From assembly GCF_005938625.1 (NCBI RefSeq), contig NZ_VCNJ01000049.1, positions 1 to 64,000 on the forward strand: 64,000 bases of DNA, given 5' to 3'. Below the pieces are notes generated by a model. That model saw only the letters and a program-made list of their open reading frames with translations. It had not been told where the DNA came from and did not search any database. Position 1 is the first letter of the stretch. Every line of letters begins with the position of its first letter. Both the position numbers and the translations under genes were made by a program. This DNA comes from Pseudomonas fluorescens. GTDB lineage: Bacteria > Pseudomonadota > Gammaproteobacteria > Pseudomonadales > Pseudomonadaceae. Positions 17,377 through 26,381 of this stretch are shown here, one piece after another.

Positions 17377-18067
17377 CAGCCCCTTTTGGCAAAGAGGCGC
17401 CTTTCCTGACAGACAGGCAGCGGCGATCAGGCAAACCCATTGGGGGTTTTCCCGGCATAGCGTCAGCCTGATCCGTCCGGATCTGTTTAAGTCATGCGAT
17501 CAGTTCGCGCAAAGACGACGTATGAATGTCGAACGAGGCGCCAGCGTCGTCAGCCGAACCCGTCGGGTTTCGCTCGCGGCGTGATTGAAGAGGGTTGCCA
17601 CAGGGGCAGACAGAGGAAATTCGCCTGTACGTTGGTCATCATTCTTTCCTTGATAGAAAACAACGAAACACAGGGATCAGTCGGGCACTCGAAAGCGCTC
17701 ACAAGCGATTGTAAAACGCAAAAAACCATCCCTGTTTCTCTACCGGCAATGTACCGGGCACTTGCCCGATCTGTTGGCTGGCATATCGCCAGCCACGCAA
17801 CCCTAGATCCGATTTTGCGGGTCTGCCAGAAAAAGCGCCGAACGGTCATCGCCGCTGTCGGGCAGGGTACTGGCGGCAGGTCTATGGCAAGCAGGCTATC
17901 GATTCTAACGCCATGAATTAGATAAAAATTGCGCCGTTGTTCAATGGCATTCAAGGCGCCGTGGATCTGTTCGAAATAAAAAAATTCATGCTTACAGCCA
18001 ATTGAAACGCGAGCAAAAAAATCGCAAACAGCAAAGCGATGCTGTCTGCGATGGTCATGACAAACCG
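17377..18067. other. 690-base non-coding stretch upstream of the GDL operon
   Basis: No convincing conserved gene. A minus-strand open frame (17550-17954) has no recognisable domains and an odd composition. Within it a 29-codon frame starting ATG 17639 has AAGGA just upstream and could be a small peptide (MTNVQANFLCLPLW...), but evidence is thin. A perfect 8-bp hairpin TGGCTGGC/GCCAGCCA (loop 5) lies at 17775-17795, and a candidate promoter at 17917-17944. The length suggests a long 5' leader or regulatory region for the operon. Confidence 0.5.
17917..17944 (-). promoter_or_regulatory. Candidate sigma-70 promoter facing the GDL operon
   Basis: On the minus strand, TTGAAC (17944-17939) is separated by 16 bases from TCTAAT (17922-17917). 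The -10 box matches 5 of 6 consensus positions and the -35 box 4 of 6. It lies about 570 bases upstream of the first GDV gene, so it would imply a long leader. Confidence 0.3.
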
Positions 18068-18286
18068 CTAATTGCCGTCGGCCACTTTACGTTCTATCTC
18101 ATCGATCTTGCGCTGCAGTGTCTCGGCATCCTGTTCCTTCACTCGGGTGGACGAAGGGGTGATCACCTCATCAACGGCTTCGGTGTCATCGTCCCGGTCT
18201 TCAAGATCACGCTCAACCACATTTACCGGTTTGCCGCAGGTATCGGTGGGCGGGGCATTTGGGGCTTTATCGTCATTGCTGTTCAT
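18068..18286 (-). CDS. Small acidic hypothetical protein
   Basis: A 72-residue hydrophilic protein, rich in Asp and Glu, with a C-terminal amphipathic helix (QRKIDEIERKVADGN). No known domain. ATG 18286 has GGAGG eight bases upstream, better than a TTG at 18301. The strong ribosome-binding site and coding-like composition support a real gene. Confidence 0.6.
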   Translation of the reverse strand: MNSNDDKAPNAPPTDTCGKPVNVVERDLEDRDDDTEAVDEVITPSSTRVKEQDAETLQRKIDEIERKVADGN

Positions 18287-18370
18287 ATCGCAGACCTCCA
18301 AGGGGTGTAAACGTTGGAAGCGTCACAGCGGCGAGCGTTCGATATTTCTAAGTTGCGCTGGAACGAGCAG

Positions 18371-18430
18371 GCGCTGCCAACGGCTGCGATCTTGTTTTGC
18401 CGATCAAAAGATCGCAGCCTGCGGCAGCGC
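18371..18430. repeat. Long imperfect hairpin repeat
   Basis: GCGCTGCC..CGGCTGCGATCTT pairs with AAGATCGCAGCC..GGCAGCGC, with a short loop. It follows the MFS gene stop by 15 bases on its own strand and may act as a transcript end. The GCTGCGATCTT/AAGATCGCAGC arms recur at 40158-40198. Confidence 0.65.
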
Positions 18431-18444
18431 CTGCACGTATCGGT

Positions 18445-20124
18445 TCAGTCCTTGAGAATGTCGCGATCCTTGGTTTCCGGCAGGAAGAACGTGCCCAGTA
18501 CCGCCGTCATCACCGCGATCACGATCGGGTACCACAAGCCGTAATAGATGTCCCCGGTCGCGGCAACCATGGCGAACGCCACCGTCGGCAGGAAGCCGCC
18601 GAACCAACCGTTACCAATGTGATAAGGCAGCGACATCGAGGTGTAGCGGATGCGGGTCGGGAACAGCTCGACCAGCCACGCCGCAATCGGGCCGTAAACC
18701 ATGGTCACGTAGATCACCAGCACGGTGAGCAGGAGCAGCACCATCGGGTAGTTGGTTTTCGCCGGGTCGGCTTTCTCCGGATAACCGGCGTCCTTGAGTG
18801 CAGTGCCGAGGGTCGCGGTGAACGCATCGTTGCGGGTTTTGAAGTCGGCGGCTGGCAGGGCGCTGCCTTCGAAGCTCTCGACGACTTTGTCACCGATGCG
18901 CACCTGCGCGACGGTGCCCGGTTCGGCGATCACGTTCTCATAAGGGATCGCCCGTTTTGCCAGCAGGGTCTTCGCCAGGTCGCAGGAACTGGTGAATTTG
19001 GCCTTGCCCACTGGGTCGAACTGGAACGAGCACTGATCAGGGTTGGCGATCACTTTGACCGGGTTCTTTTCCTGAGCGATAAACACGTCGGGGTTACCGT
19101 ACTGGGTCAGCGCATGGAAGATCGGGAAGTAGGTCAGCGCGGCCAGTATGCAGCCGACCATGATGATCGGCTTGCGCCCGATGCGGTCCGAAAGGCTGCC
19201 GAAAATCACGAAAAACGGCGTGCCGATCAACAGCGAACCGGCGATCAGCAGGTTGGCGGTCTGCGGGTCGATCTTCAATGTCTGCAACAGGAAGAACAAC
19301 GCGTAGAACTGCCCGGTGTACCAGACCACTGCTTGCCCGGCCGTGCCGCCAAGCAGCGACATGATCACCACTTTGAGGTTGTCCCAGCGCGCAAAGGATT
19401 CGGTCAGCGGCGCTTTAGACGCCTTGCCTTCGGCCTTCATCTTCTGGAATACCGGCGACTCGCTCAGTTGCAGGCGGATGTACACCGAGACGATCAGCAG
19501 CAGGATCGACAGCAGAAACGGAATTCGCCAGCCCCAGGCTTCGAACGCTTCAGTGCCCAGCGCGGTGCGGCAGGCGAGGATCACCAGCAACGATAGAAAC
19601 AGGCCAAGCGTCGCGGTGGTCTGAATCCACGATGTGAAGAAACCACGCCTGTTGCGTGGCGCATGCTCAGCCACATACGTCGCTGCACCGCCATACTCGC
19701 CGCCCAGCGCCAGACCTTGAAGCAAGCGCAGGGTAATCAGAATGACCGGTGCGGCGACGCCGATGGTTGCGTAGCCGGGCAACAGACCGACAATAGCCGT
19801 CGAGACGCCCATGATGACAATGGTGATGAGGAAGGTGTGCTTGCGCCCGATCATGTCGCCGAGCCGGCCGAACACGATCGCCCCGAACGGCCGCACCGCA
19901 AACCCCGCTGCAAACGCCAGCAGGGCAAAAATAAACGCGGTGGTTTCGTTGACGCCGGCGAAGAAGTGCTTGGCGATGATCGCCGCCAGTGAGCCGTAGA
20001 GGTAAAAGTCGTACCACTCGAAAACCGTGCCCAGGGAAGACGCGAAGATGACCTTGCGTTCCTCCTTGGTGATGCCGCCGCTGCGCGGTGGACTGCCGGT
20101 GGATGCTGTGTCGATTGTGGCCAT
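18445..20124 (-). CDS. MFS metabolite:H+ symporter (MHS family) with large loop
   Basis: A 559-residue inner-membrane transporter of the MHS group (KgtP, ShiA, ProP relatives). Signatures are SSLGTVFEWYDFYLYGSLA at the first helix, GRLGDMIGRK in loop 2-3, RLLQGLALGGEYGG in helix 4 and DRIGRKP in loop 8-9. It is over 100 residues longer than usual because of a hydrophilic insert (about 350-465) containing two cysteines (NPDQCSF and TSSCDL) that could form a disulfide on the outer face. It should import an organic acid or osmolyte with protons. An 11-bp perfect inverted repeat lies about 100 bases upstream. Confidence 0.88.
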   Translation of the reverse strand: MATIDTASTGSPPRSGGITKEERKVIFASSLGTVFEWYDFYLYGSLAAIIAKHFFAGVNETTAFIFALLAFAAGFAVRPFGAIVFGRLGDMIGRKHTFLITIVIMGVSTAIVGLLPGYATIGVAAPVILITLRLLQGLALGGEYGGAATYVAEHAPRNRRGFFTSWIQTTATLGLFLSLLVILACRTALGTEAFEAWGWRIPFLLSILLLIVSVYIRLQLSESPVFQKMKAEGKASKAPLTESFARWDNLKVVIMSLLGGTAGQAVVWYTGQFYALFFLLQTLKIDPQTANLLIAGSLLIGTPFFVIFGSLSDRIGRKPIIMVGCILAALTYFPIFHALTQYGNPDVFIAQEKNPVKVIANPDQCSFQFDPVGKAKFTSSCDLAKTLLAKRAIPYENVIAEPGTVAQVRIGDKVVESFEGSALPAADFKTRNDAFTATLGTALKDAGYPEKADPAKTNYPMVLLLLTVLVIYVTMVYGPIAAWLVELFPTRIRYTSMSLPYHIGNGWFGGFLPTVAFAMVAATGDIYYGLWYPIVIAVMTAVLGTFFLPETKDRDILKD

Positions 20125-20222
20125 GGGTGTTCTCCGTCGTGCTTATTGTTGTAGGCCGGAGTCCCCCGTTATTGCTTGTCTTACTCTGGCCTTGTGGCAT
20201 ATGCCGGAAGCGCTGTCGCGTG

Positions 20223-20262
20223 AAGCTTGCACAGTGTCGCCATCGCGCATTTGTGCAAGCTT
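20223..20262. promoter_or_regulatory. 11-bp perfect inverted repeat upstream of the MHS transporter
   Basis: AAGCTTGCACA (20223-20233) and TGTGCAAGCTT (20252-20262) are exact complements separated by 18 bases. It lies between the end of the ABC operon and the transporter start. There is no T-run, so an operator or looping site is more likely than a terminator. Confidence 0.4.
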
Positions 20263-20312
20263 TCCTGAAGCATAATCAGCTTCTGCCAGATATCCAGCCG
20301 CCGGCCTGCCTA

Positions 20313-21080
20313 CTAGGCCTTGACCCAGCGCTGCCGGCTCCAGGCACTCAGCCAGTCGACCACAAACACCAGCACCAGCATCGCCAGAATCACCGTGCTG
20401 GCCTGGGCTTCCTGAAACAGGCTGAGGCTCACATAGAGCATCTGCCCGAGCCCGCCGGCACCGACAAATCCCAGCACGCTGGCCATGCGGATGTTGTTTT
20501 CCCAGCGATACAGAATGTACGCAAGCAACTGCGGCGCAAGGTTCGGCAACGTCCCGTAGCAGAAAGCCAGGAGCGGATTGCCACCCTGCAAACGAATCGC
20601 TTCGGCCGGTTGCGGCGGGGTGTTTTCCAGGGCTTCGGCGAATAATCGACCGAGCACACCGGTGGTGTGCAAGGCGAGGGCGAGGGTGCCGGCGTTCGGG
20701 CCGAGGCCGGCGGCAAGTACCATCAGCGCGGCCCAGACCAGTTCCGGAATCGCCCGCAAGGCATTGAGCAGCAGGCGCGAGGCGCTTTGCAGCGGCCAGC
20801 CGAACCGTCCGGCGGCGGGCAGGGCGAGGACGATCCCGAATACTGCGGCGAGCAGGGTGCCGAGGGCCGACATCGCCAGGGTTTCCATCGAACCCTGCAA
20901 GATGGCTTTCAGGTAATCCGCGCTCAAGTCCGGGCTGAGGAAACGCTGCACGTACGCGCCCATCTGCTTGAGACTGGTGGCGCTGCCCAGTTCACCGAGA
21001 TCGAGCCCCAGATAAGTGAACGAGGCGATGACGGCCAGCGCGATGCCGGCGATCAGCAGCAGGTTGATCAGCCGATTCAT
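20313..21080 (-). CDS. phnE: ABC transporter permease, PhnE-like (second)
   Basis: A 255-residue permease, one of two in an importer of the phosphonate/phosphite type. It has about six membrane helices and the binding-protein-dependent transport EAA-type loop in TPPQPAEAIRLQGGNPLLAFCYGTLP (residues near 165-190). The ATG at 21080 overlaps the stop of the upstream permease gene in an ATGA, indicating translational coupling; the longer frame to 21143 is not needed. It is the last gene of the operon binding protein, ATPase, permease, permease. Confidence 0.85.
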   Translation of the reverse strand: MNRLINLLLIAGIALAVIASFTYLGLDLGELGSATSLKQMGAYVQRFLSPDLSADYLKAILQGSMETLAMSALGTLLAAVFGIVLALPAAGRFGWPLQSASRLLLNALRAIPELVWAALMVLAAGLGPNAGTLALALHTTGVLGRLFAEALENTPPQPAEAIRLQGGNPLLAFCYGTLPNLAPQLLAYILYRWENNIRMASVLGFVGAGGLGQMLYVSLSLFQEAQASTVILAMLVLVFVVDWLSAWSRQRWVKA

Positions 21081-21901
21081 GTCAGCCTCCAGCGCAGCAA
21101 GCGGCTGAGTTGGTCGGCGGCCAATACCAGAACCAGGAAGCACAGCAGAATACTGGCGACTTCACCGCCGGCGAACATGCGGATCGACAGATCAATCTGC
21201 TGACCCAGACCTCCGGCGCCGACAAACCCCATCACGACTGACGCGCGAATCGCACATTCCCAGCGATAAACCGTGTACGACAGCAGTTCCGCCGCGACAT
21301 TGGGCAACGTGCCGTAAGCAAACGCCGCGAGACGACCACTGCCAGACTGCAGCAATGCATGCGCCGGGCGCTGGTCAGTCGACTCGAAAATCTCCGCGTA
21401 AACTTTGCCGAGCATGCCGCTGTAGGTAATGGCAATGGCCAGTACCCCCGCCGCTGGACCCAGCCCGACGGCGCGGACAAACAACAACGCCCAGACGATT
21501 TCCGGCACGCTGCGTAAAAAGATCAGCAAACCGCGCACCGGCCAGCGCAGCAGACGCCCCAGGCGACTGGGTACGCCACCGCGCGAGGCGGCGGACAGCG
21601 ACAGCGCGCGGCTGGCAATCAGGCCCGCCGGTATCGCCAGCAACAGCGCCAAGGCCATGCCGGCGGTGGCGATGGCCAGGGTCTGCAGGGTGGCTTTGAG
21701 CAGTAACTGAAGAAATGCTTCGTCGTGCGCAGGGGGCCAGAATTGCGCGACAAAACGGCCCATTTCATTCTGGCTGTCGGGCAGCAGCACGCCCAGATTC
21801 AGTTCGCTAAGATCAATGCCCGGCCACAGCAAAGCAATCGCCAGCAACGTCAGCAACAATCGCGGCCACGCCGCCGGATCCCGTGAATCGGCTTTCAGCA
21901 T
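21077..21901 (-). CDS. phnE: ABC transporter permease, PhnE-like (first)
   Basis: A 274-residue permease paralogous to its neighbour; both share the FVGAGGLGQ motif and an EAA-like loop ([17 protein letters not shown]). The two probably form a heterodimeric pore. Its start overlaps the end of the ATPase gene by seven bases and its stop overlaps the next gene by four. Confidence 0.86.
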   Translation of the reverse strand: MLKADSRDPAAWPRLLLTLLAIALLWPGIDLSELNLGVLLPDSQNEMGRFVAQFWPPAHDEAFLQLLLKATLQTLAIATAGMALALLLAIPAGLIASRALSLSAASRGGVPSRLGRLLRWPVRGLLIFLRSVPEIVWALLFVRAVGLGPAAGVLAIAITYSGMLGKVYAEIFESTDQRPAHALLQSGSGRLAAFAYGTLPNVAAELLSYTVYRWECAIRASVVMGFVGAGGLGQQIDLSIRMFAGGEVASILLCFLVLVLAADQLSRLLRWRLT

Positions 21902-22692
21902 CGTGGAATCTGCACAGTCAGAGGCGCCACCGCAGCCGTCGGCGATTGCAGTTTTTCGTTGGCGTACAGCGCATCGAGCATTGCATGGCTGACTTGAGCT
22001 GAAGGGCTGTCGAACAGAATCTGCCCGTCGCGCAAACCGATGATCCGAGGGAAGTGCGACAACGCCAGATCCACCGCATGCAGGCTGGCCACCAGCGTCA
22101 CGTTGTGCTCGCGAGCGTGGCGCGAGAGGATCGACAGGGTGTGCCCGGCCATGACCGGGTCCATGGCGGACACCGGTTCGTCAGCCAGCAGAATCTCCGG
22201 CGCCTGATACAACACACGAGCGATGCCGACACGCTGCAACTGGCCGCCAGACAGTTGCTGGCAATGGGTGAACAATTTGTCACCCAGATCCAGCCGCGCC
22301 AACGCCGCGCGTGCACCGGCCACATCCAGCGGATGCAACAAGTTCAAAAGACTTTTACCCAGACTCCACTGGCCGAGCTTGCCGGCCAGCACCGCTGTGA
22401 TCACACGCTGGCGCGGTGGCAACGGTGGCGCCTGATGCACCAGACCGATTCGTGCGCGCAAGCGTTGGCGCTGGCGGGCAGACAAGTGCCAGGCACGTTC
22501 GCCGAGCACTTCAATGTCGCCGCTGCTGGGCCGCAATGCGGTGGCCAGCAGGTTGAGCAAACTCGATTTACCGGCCCCGGACGGGCCAATGATGGCGACC
22601 TGTTCGCCGACGCCAATCTGCAAATCGACACCACGCAGGGCGTCGACTCCATTGGCGTGGCGCAGGCTGCCCTGGTTGAGGCTCAGGGTCAT
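21895..22692 (-). CDS. phnC: ABC transporter ATPase, PhnC-like
   Basis: A 265-residue ATP-binding subunit. Walker A is GPSGAGKSS (about 36-44), the signature is [10 protein letters not shown], Walker B is [13 protein letters not shown], and a downstream switch His lies in [11 protein letters not shown]. Sequence type matches PhnC of phosphonate importers. It overlaps the binding-protein gene upstream in an ATGA. It energises uptake through the two PhnE-like permeases. Confidence 0.9.
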   Translation of the reverse strand: MTLSLNQGSLRHANGVDALRGVDLQIGVGEQVAIIGPSGAGKSSLLNLLATALRPSSGDIEVLGERAWHLSARQRQRLRARIGLVHQAPPLPPRQRVITAVLAGKLGQWSLGKSLLNLLHPLDVAGARAALARLDLGDKLFTHCQQLSGGQLQRVGIARVLYQAPEILLADEPVSAMDPVMAGHTLSILSRHAREHNVTLVASLHAVDLALSHFPRIIGLRDGQILFDSPSAQVSHAMLDALYANEKLQSPTAAVAPLTVQIPRC

Positions 22693-23552
22693 TTCAGCAG
22701 TTCGGCAGCGCGGGCGGCTTCCTCGATGCCCTTGTAGTTCTCAGGCTTGGTGTCGATAAAACGGCTAGCCGCTTGCAGATCAAGAATCTTCTTCTGCTCC
22801 GGGTTGGCCGGGTCCAGATCGAGGAAGGCTTTTTTGATTTTCACCGCCAGAGCCGGGTCGAGGGTGCCGCGCACGGTCCAGTTGTAATCGAAGTAGGTCG
22901 GGGTGGTGGCGAAGACCTTGACCTTGTTGGTGTCGACCTTGCCGGCGTCGACCAGTTTCTGCCAGACGCTGGCGTTCAGTACACCGGCGTCAACCTTGCC
23001 GGCCTGCACCCAGGCCACGGTGGCATCGTGGGCACCGGAGTAGGCGACGCGACTGAAATACGCCTCAGGCTTGATGTTGTCGTTTTTCAGCATGAAGTAA
23101 CGCGGCATCAGGCTACCGGAGGTCGATGACACCGAGCCGAAGGCGAAGGTTTTACCCTTCAGGTCGGCGAGGCTATGCACATTCGGGTCGGCGGTGATGA
23201 ATTTGCTGGTGAACTGCGCATCCTGTTCACGCTGCACCAACGGAATGACTGGCGTGGTTGCGTCGGTCTTCAAGCGCGCCTGGACAAAAGTGAAGCCGCC
23301 GAGCCAGGCCATGTCGAGGCGATCGGTCGCCAGGGCTTCAACCACTGCCGGGTAATCGGCCACCGGGACGAATTGCACCTTCATGCCCAGTTGCTGTTCC
23401 AGATAGGCACCCAGCGGTTCGAACTTGCGCAGCAACTCGGTCGGGGCTTCGTCGGGAATCGCGCTGACCCGCAAAACGTCAGCGGCTTGCACCATCAAAG
23501 TAGAAAAGGACAGGGCCAGGCCGGCGGTCAGTGCCAGGGTTCGTTTGAGCAT
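22689..23552 (-). CDS. Periplasmic oxyanion-binding protein (phosphonate/phosphite/selenate-type)
   Basis: A 287-residue binding protein of the PhnD/PtxB fold. Residues 1-24 are a Sec signal peptide ending in [14 protein letters not shown] and [13 protein letters not shown] are the anion-binding loops typical of the family, where Ser/Thr and His contact the oxyanion. Pseudomonads carry closely related proteins labelled phosphonate or putative selenate ABC binding proteins; no phn C-P lyase genes occur nearby, so phosphonate use is not supported by context. ATG 23552 has GGAG six bases upstream. Confidence 0.82.
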   Translation of the reverse strand: MLKRTLALTAGLALSFSTLMVQAADVLRVSAIPDEAPTELLRKFEPLGAYLEQQLGMKVQFVPVADYPAVVEALATDRLDMAWLGGFTFVQARLKTDATTPVIPLVQREQDAQFTSKFITADPNVHSLADLKGKTFAFGSVSSTSGSLMPRYFMLKNDNIKPEAYFSRVAYSGAHDATVAWVQAGKVDAGVLNASVWQKLVDAGKVDTNKVKVFATTPTYFDYNWTVRGTLDPALAVKIKKAFLDLDPANPEQKKILDLQAASRFIDTKPENYKGIEEAARAAELLK

Positions 23553-23681
23553 GGAATTCTCCGTTTCGTAAGCGTCAAAAAGTTTGAAGAGCTGAAATAG
23601 GGCGCTACGTGAGGGTAGCCGAATCGGCGAGGTTATACGTATTCGCACGCGTAAAGGCCAGCGCCATCAGGGCAGGAACGG

Positions 23682-24401
23682 TCAAAAGCGTTCGTCGAGT
23701 ATTGCCGGCAGGGTGAGTTCCCTGACGTAGCTGGCCGAAGACAGACTCAGAACCATGCGCACCACCTGAACGACATCGTGTACCGGAATCAGCTGACCCT
23801 CACCACGCTGCGCAGCCAGATCTCGCGGCGTGCTCAGCGGATCCTCGGTGTTGAGATACCCCGGATTCAGGCAAGTCACCGCCAGACGCTGCTGTCGGTA
23901 GCCTTCGCGCAATGTATCGGCGATCCCGCGCAGGGCGAATTTCGAGGCGCCGAAAGCGACTTCCGGGCGCCCACTTTGTGGCAGGCCCGAGGTTGAACCG
24001 ATGAGGATGATTCTGGGATGGGGGCTTTTCAGCAGAAGGGGAAGCAGGCGTTTGATGATCAGGATCGTTGCGCTGATGTTGCAACTGACGATGGCTTGCA
24101 ATTCGTCGTCCGGGCTGTCGAGAAAGTCATAGGCTGGATCGAAAGCCGACACTTCCCAAATGCCAAGGTTGTAGATCAGCGTATCCAGCCCATCGTCGAC
24201 GACTGCCTGCTCGATGGCGTGCGCGGCTTTGGCCGGGTTCATCAGATCGGCTTCCACCCAGCGAACAGGGCGCTCAGCCTCGGACACCAAACCTTCGGGA
24301 CGCGTGCGGGAAACACCAATCAAAGTGTCTCCTGCGTTACCCAAACCTTCGATAAAAGCTCGGCCCAAGCCTTTACTGGCACCCACCACCAAAATGTTCA
24401 T
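23682..24401 (-). CDS. SDR-family protein lacking the catalytic tyrosine
   Basis: A 239-residue Rossmann-fold protein. The cofactor-binding GASKGLGRAF is at 8-17, the NxG-like segment is NLGIW, and the catalytic-serine region is IGSTSG. At the usual YxxxK site the sequence reads FGASK: the catalytic Tyr is replaced by Phe while Lys remains. It may therefore bind nucleotide without normal dehydrogenase activity, or use a different residue. ATG 24401 has GAGAGG just upstream; the longer frame to 24500 is non-homologous. It is probably monocistronic. Confidence 0.82.
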   Translation of the reverse strand: MNILVVGASKGLGRAFIEGLGNAGDTLIGVSRTRPEGLVSEAERPVRWVEADLMNPAKAAHAIEQAVVDDGLDTLIYNLGIWEVSAFDPAYDFLDSPDDELQAIVSCNISATILIIKRLLPLLLKSPHPRIILIGSTSGLPQSGRPEVAFGASKFALRGIADTLREGYRQQRLAVTCLNPGYLNTEDPLSTPRDLAAQRGEGQLIPVHDVVQVVRMVLSLSSASYVRELTLPAILDERF

Positions 24402-24517
24402 CGATCCTCTCCCTGATCTGAATGCTGATGTGGGAGAGCATGCAAACAGACGACCTCTGAAATGGCAAACGAATGGGTGTGTCCGGATATTTACGAGCAA
24501 CCTGCGCTGGCCACTGC

Positions 24518-25159
24518 TTACTGGGTGGCATCAAACGCATCGTGATATTTAACGTCGCCTGCAGGCAAATCCGCCTCGAATGACAACACCTGTTGCTTAT
24601 CGATTCTTCCTTGTGTGTCTTGATCGATGAGTGCGCGCAGTGTGGCGAAAATTGGTGCGGCGCTGGTGTGTTTCTTGCCATAAGTCAGATTGAAACGGTA
24701 GTCAAAACCCGCCGGGTTCTGGCCCTGAGTGTGTTGCAGCAGGGTCTCGAGTTTGTCCAGCGCCTTGACCGCTTTCGCTTCGGCAGACCGGGCGTTTTCG
24801 TAGTCGTCCCACAATGCGAGAATTTCGTTTCTCAGCGTTTCATCGAGCGCGCGGGTGAGCAGCAGAAGGTCGTTACGCTCCTGCTCACCCTTGTCGGGGA
24901 ACGCAGCTTGATTTACCGCCGGGATGTCGCCATTGATCGCTTCGCCCAAGTCGTGAATCACGCACATCTTGAGCACTTTAAGCAGGTCGAGTCCGACCAG
25001 TTCATCGGCGAAAACAATCGCCATCAGACAAAGGCGCCAGCTGTGTTCGGCGGTGCTTTCGGTGCGGCCACTGGAGGTGTGTGCGCTTCTGAGGACGTCC
25101 TTGAGTTTTTCCGCTTCACGGAGGAATTCAAGGCGTCCGCTGATTTTTTCGAGGTCCAT
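24518..25159 (-). CDS. HD-domain phosphohydrolase (YfbR/HDDC2-like)
   Basis: A 213-residue HD-superfamily protein. Metal ligands are visible in ESTAEHSWR (His39) and CVIHDLGEAINGDIP (His69-Asp70), with a later Asp in KALDKLETLL. The pattern is that of 5'-deoxynucleotidases YfbR and HDDC2. It probably dephosphorylates nucleoside monophosphates in the cytosol, but the substrate is inferred. It lies 75 bases downstream of a helix-turn-helix gene on the same strand. Confidence 0.85.
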   Translation of the reverse strand: MDLEKISGRLEFLREAEKLKDVLRSAHTSSGRTESTAEHSWRLCLMAIVFADELVGLDLLKVLKMCVIHDLGEAINGDIPAVNQAAFPDKGEQERNDLLLLTRALDETLRNEILALWDDYENARSAEAKAVKALDKLETLLQHTQGQNPAGFDYRFNLTYGKKHTSAAPIFATLRALIDQDTQGRIDKQQVLSFEADLPAGDVKYHDAFDATQ

Positions 25160-25234
25160 AAACTTGCCCGGTGGTAGAGCCGAGAAGCAAGCCTAGAGCT
25201 GATGGTGTCGAGCGTCCACGCATAAAATATGCGT

Positions 25235-25792
25235 TCAGAGCGTCTCGACCAACCGCGCCGCAGTGCCGTCGGACAGCGGAATGCGGGTCCAGCGGCACAG
25301 GCTTTGGCGAATCGGCACGAGGTTGGAGTCGTTGCTGCCAGTGACGAACTCCAGAGCCGGTGGTGCCTGTAGTTCACGCCAGCCGAGTGTGTCGAGCGCC
25401 AGTTCGTTGCTGGCAATTTCCGGCGTCACGAAACGCCACAGCGATTGCCCGAGCAATTGGCTCAGTGGACTGGCAAATTGCGCGGCACGGGCAGGTGAGC
25501 AGGCCAGCAAACGGTGGGTCAGGTCACAGACCAGATGCACCGGTCGTGCGCTTTCGCACACCAGCCGAGCGAGGGCTTGATCGGCAGCCGTGTCGAGACG
25601 CGCGGCCAACAGGTGCTCAAATTGCAGATGTGCAGCCGGATCCATCGCCTGCACGCCGCTTTCCCAACGGGAAATGGTCGATTGGGTGACGTTGAACATC
25701 TCGGCAGCGTGGCTTTGTTTGACCCGGTGCAACAAGCGCCATCGTCGCAGTGCGATGCCGGGCAGGGCGGGTTTGAGCAATGAATCAGCCAT
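25235..25792 (-). CDS. XRE-type helix-turn-helix regulator
   Basis: A 185-residue regulator. Residues about 13-60 form a Cro/C1-type helix-turn-helix (RVKQSHAAEMFNVTQSTISRW, recognition helix TQSTISRWE). The rest (about 85-185) resembles a PAS-like or small-ligand domain with no clear assignment. It precedes the HD hydrolase gene on the same strand and may be co-transcribed with it. Confidence 0.78.
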   Translation of the reverse strand: MADSLLKPALPGIALRRWRLLHRVKQSHAAEMFNVTQSTISRWESGVQAMDPAAHLQFEHLLAARLDTAADQALARLVCESARPVHLVCDLTHRLLACSPARAAQFASPLSQLLGQSLWRFVTPEIASNELALDTLGWRELQAPPALEFVTGSNDSNLVPIRQSLCRWTRIPLSDGTAARLVETL

Positions 25793-25864
25793 AGGGGTGT
25801 CGGAAAAGGCTAAGGGCCGGACAGTCTGAAGACAGCCGACCCATGCCGCAAATCGATCTGACGA

Positions 25865-26266
25865 TCAGTCCGCTTCAGGCAGCCTGGCAATCACCTTGAT
25901 CTCAAAATCAAACCCATACAGCCAGGTCACGCCAACAGCCGTCACCGTCGGATGCGGTGCATCGCCCCAGAACTCTGTCAGCACAACATTCCAGATCGTC
26001 TCGAACTTCGATGGCGGGTCGACGATGAACACGGTGACGTCGACCACGTTGTCAAAGCTGCATCCGGCCTCAGCGAGGATCGCATTCAGGTTGTTGAAGG
26101 CCTGGCGCACCTGATTCTCCAAGTCCGGTTCGGGCGTGCCGTCCTCGGTGCTGCCCACTTGCCCTGAGACAAACAGGAATCCGTTGGAACGAATCGCCGG
26201 CGAGTAGCGATGGCGTTCATAGAGCGTGCGTCGTGCGGGTGGGAAAACCACATCGCGTTGTGTCAT
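25865..26266 (-). CDS. RidA-family protein
   Basis: A 133-residue YjgF/YER057c/UK114-family protein, expected to hydrolyse reactive enamine/imine intermediates or act in a related catabolic step. Recognisable parts are FLFVSGQVG (about 29-37), QVRQAFNNLNAILAEAG and VTVFIVD; the canonical catalytic Arg near residue 105 is not obvious, so it may be a divergent subfamily. ATG 26266 has GGAG nearby. It is divergent from a LysR gene 115 bases away. Confidence 0.85.
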   Translation of the reverse strand: MTQRDVVFPPARRTLYERHRYSPAIRSNGFLFVSGQVGSTEDGTPEPDLENQVRQAFNNLNAILAEAGCSFDNVVDVTVFIVDPPSKFETIWNVVLTEFWGDAPHPTVTAVGVTWLYGFDFEIKVIARLPEAD

Positions 26267-26381
26267 CGGGATATCTCCATCAGTGAGTTGATGGGGCCAC
26301 TTTAGGTATTTGCAGCCGACCGATAAACGCGCAAGCTTGGCGTTCACTGTTTGTTAAATCCAAACAATCGGGGGGCGCAGC

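Noticed and set aside
17550-17954. 134-codon minus-strand frame upstream of the GDL operon
   Set aside because: No domain, uneven composition and no ribosome-binding site; only the last 29 codons are mentioned as a weak possibility.
18397-19596. 399-codon plus-strand frame opposite the MHS transporter
   Set aside because: Shadow of the transporter, no plausible protein features.
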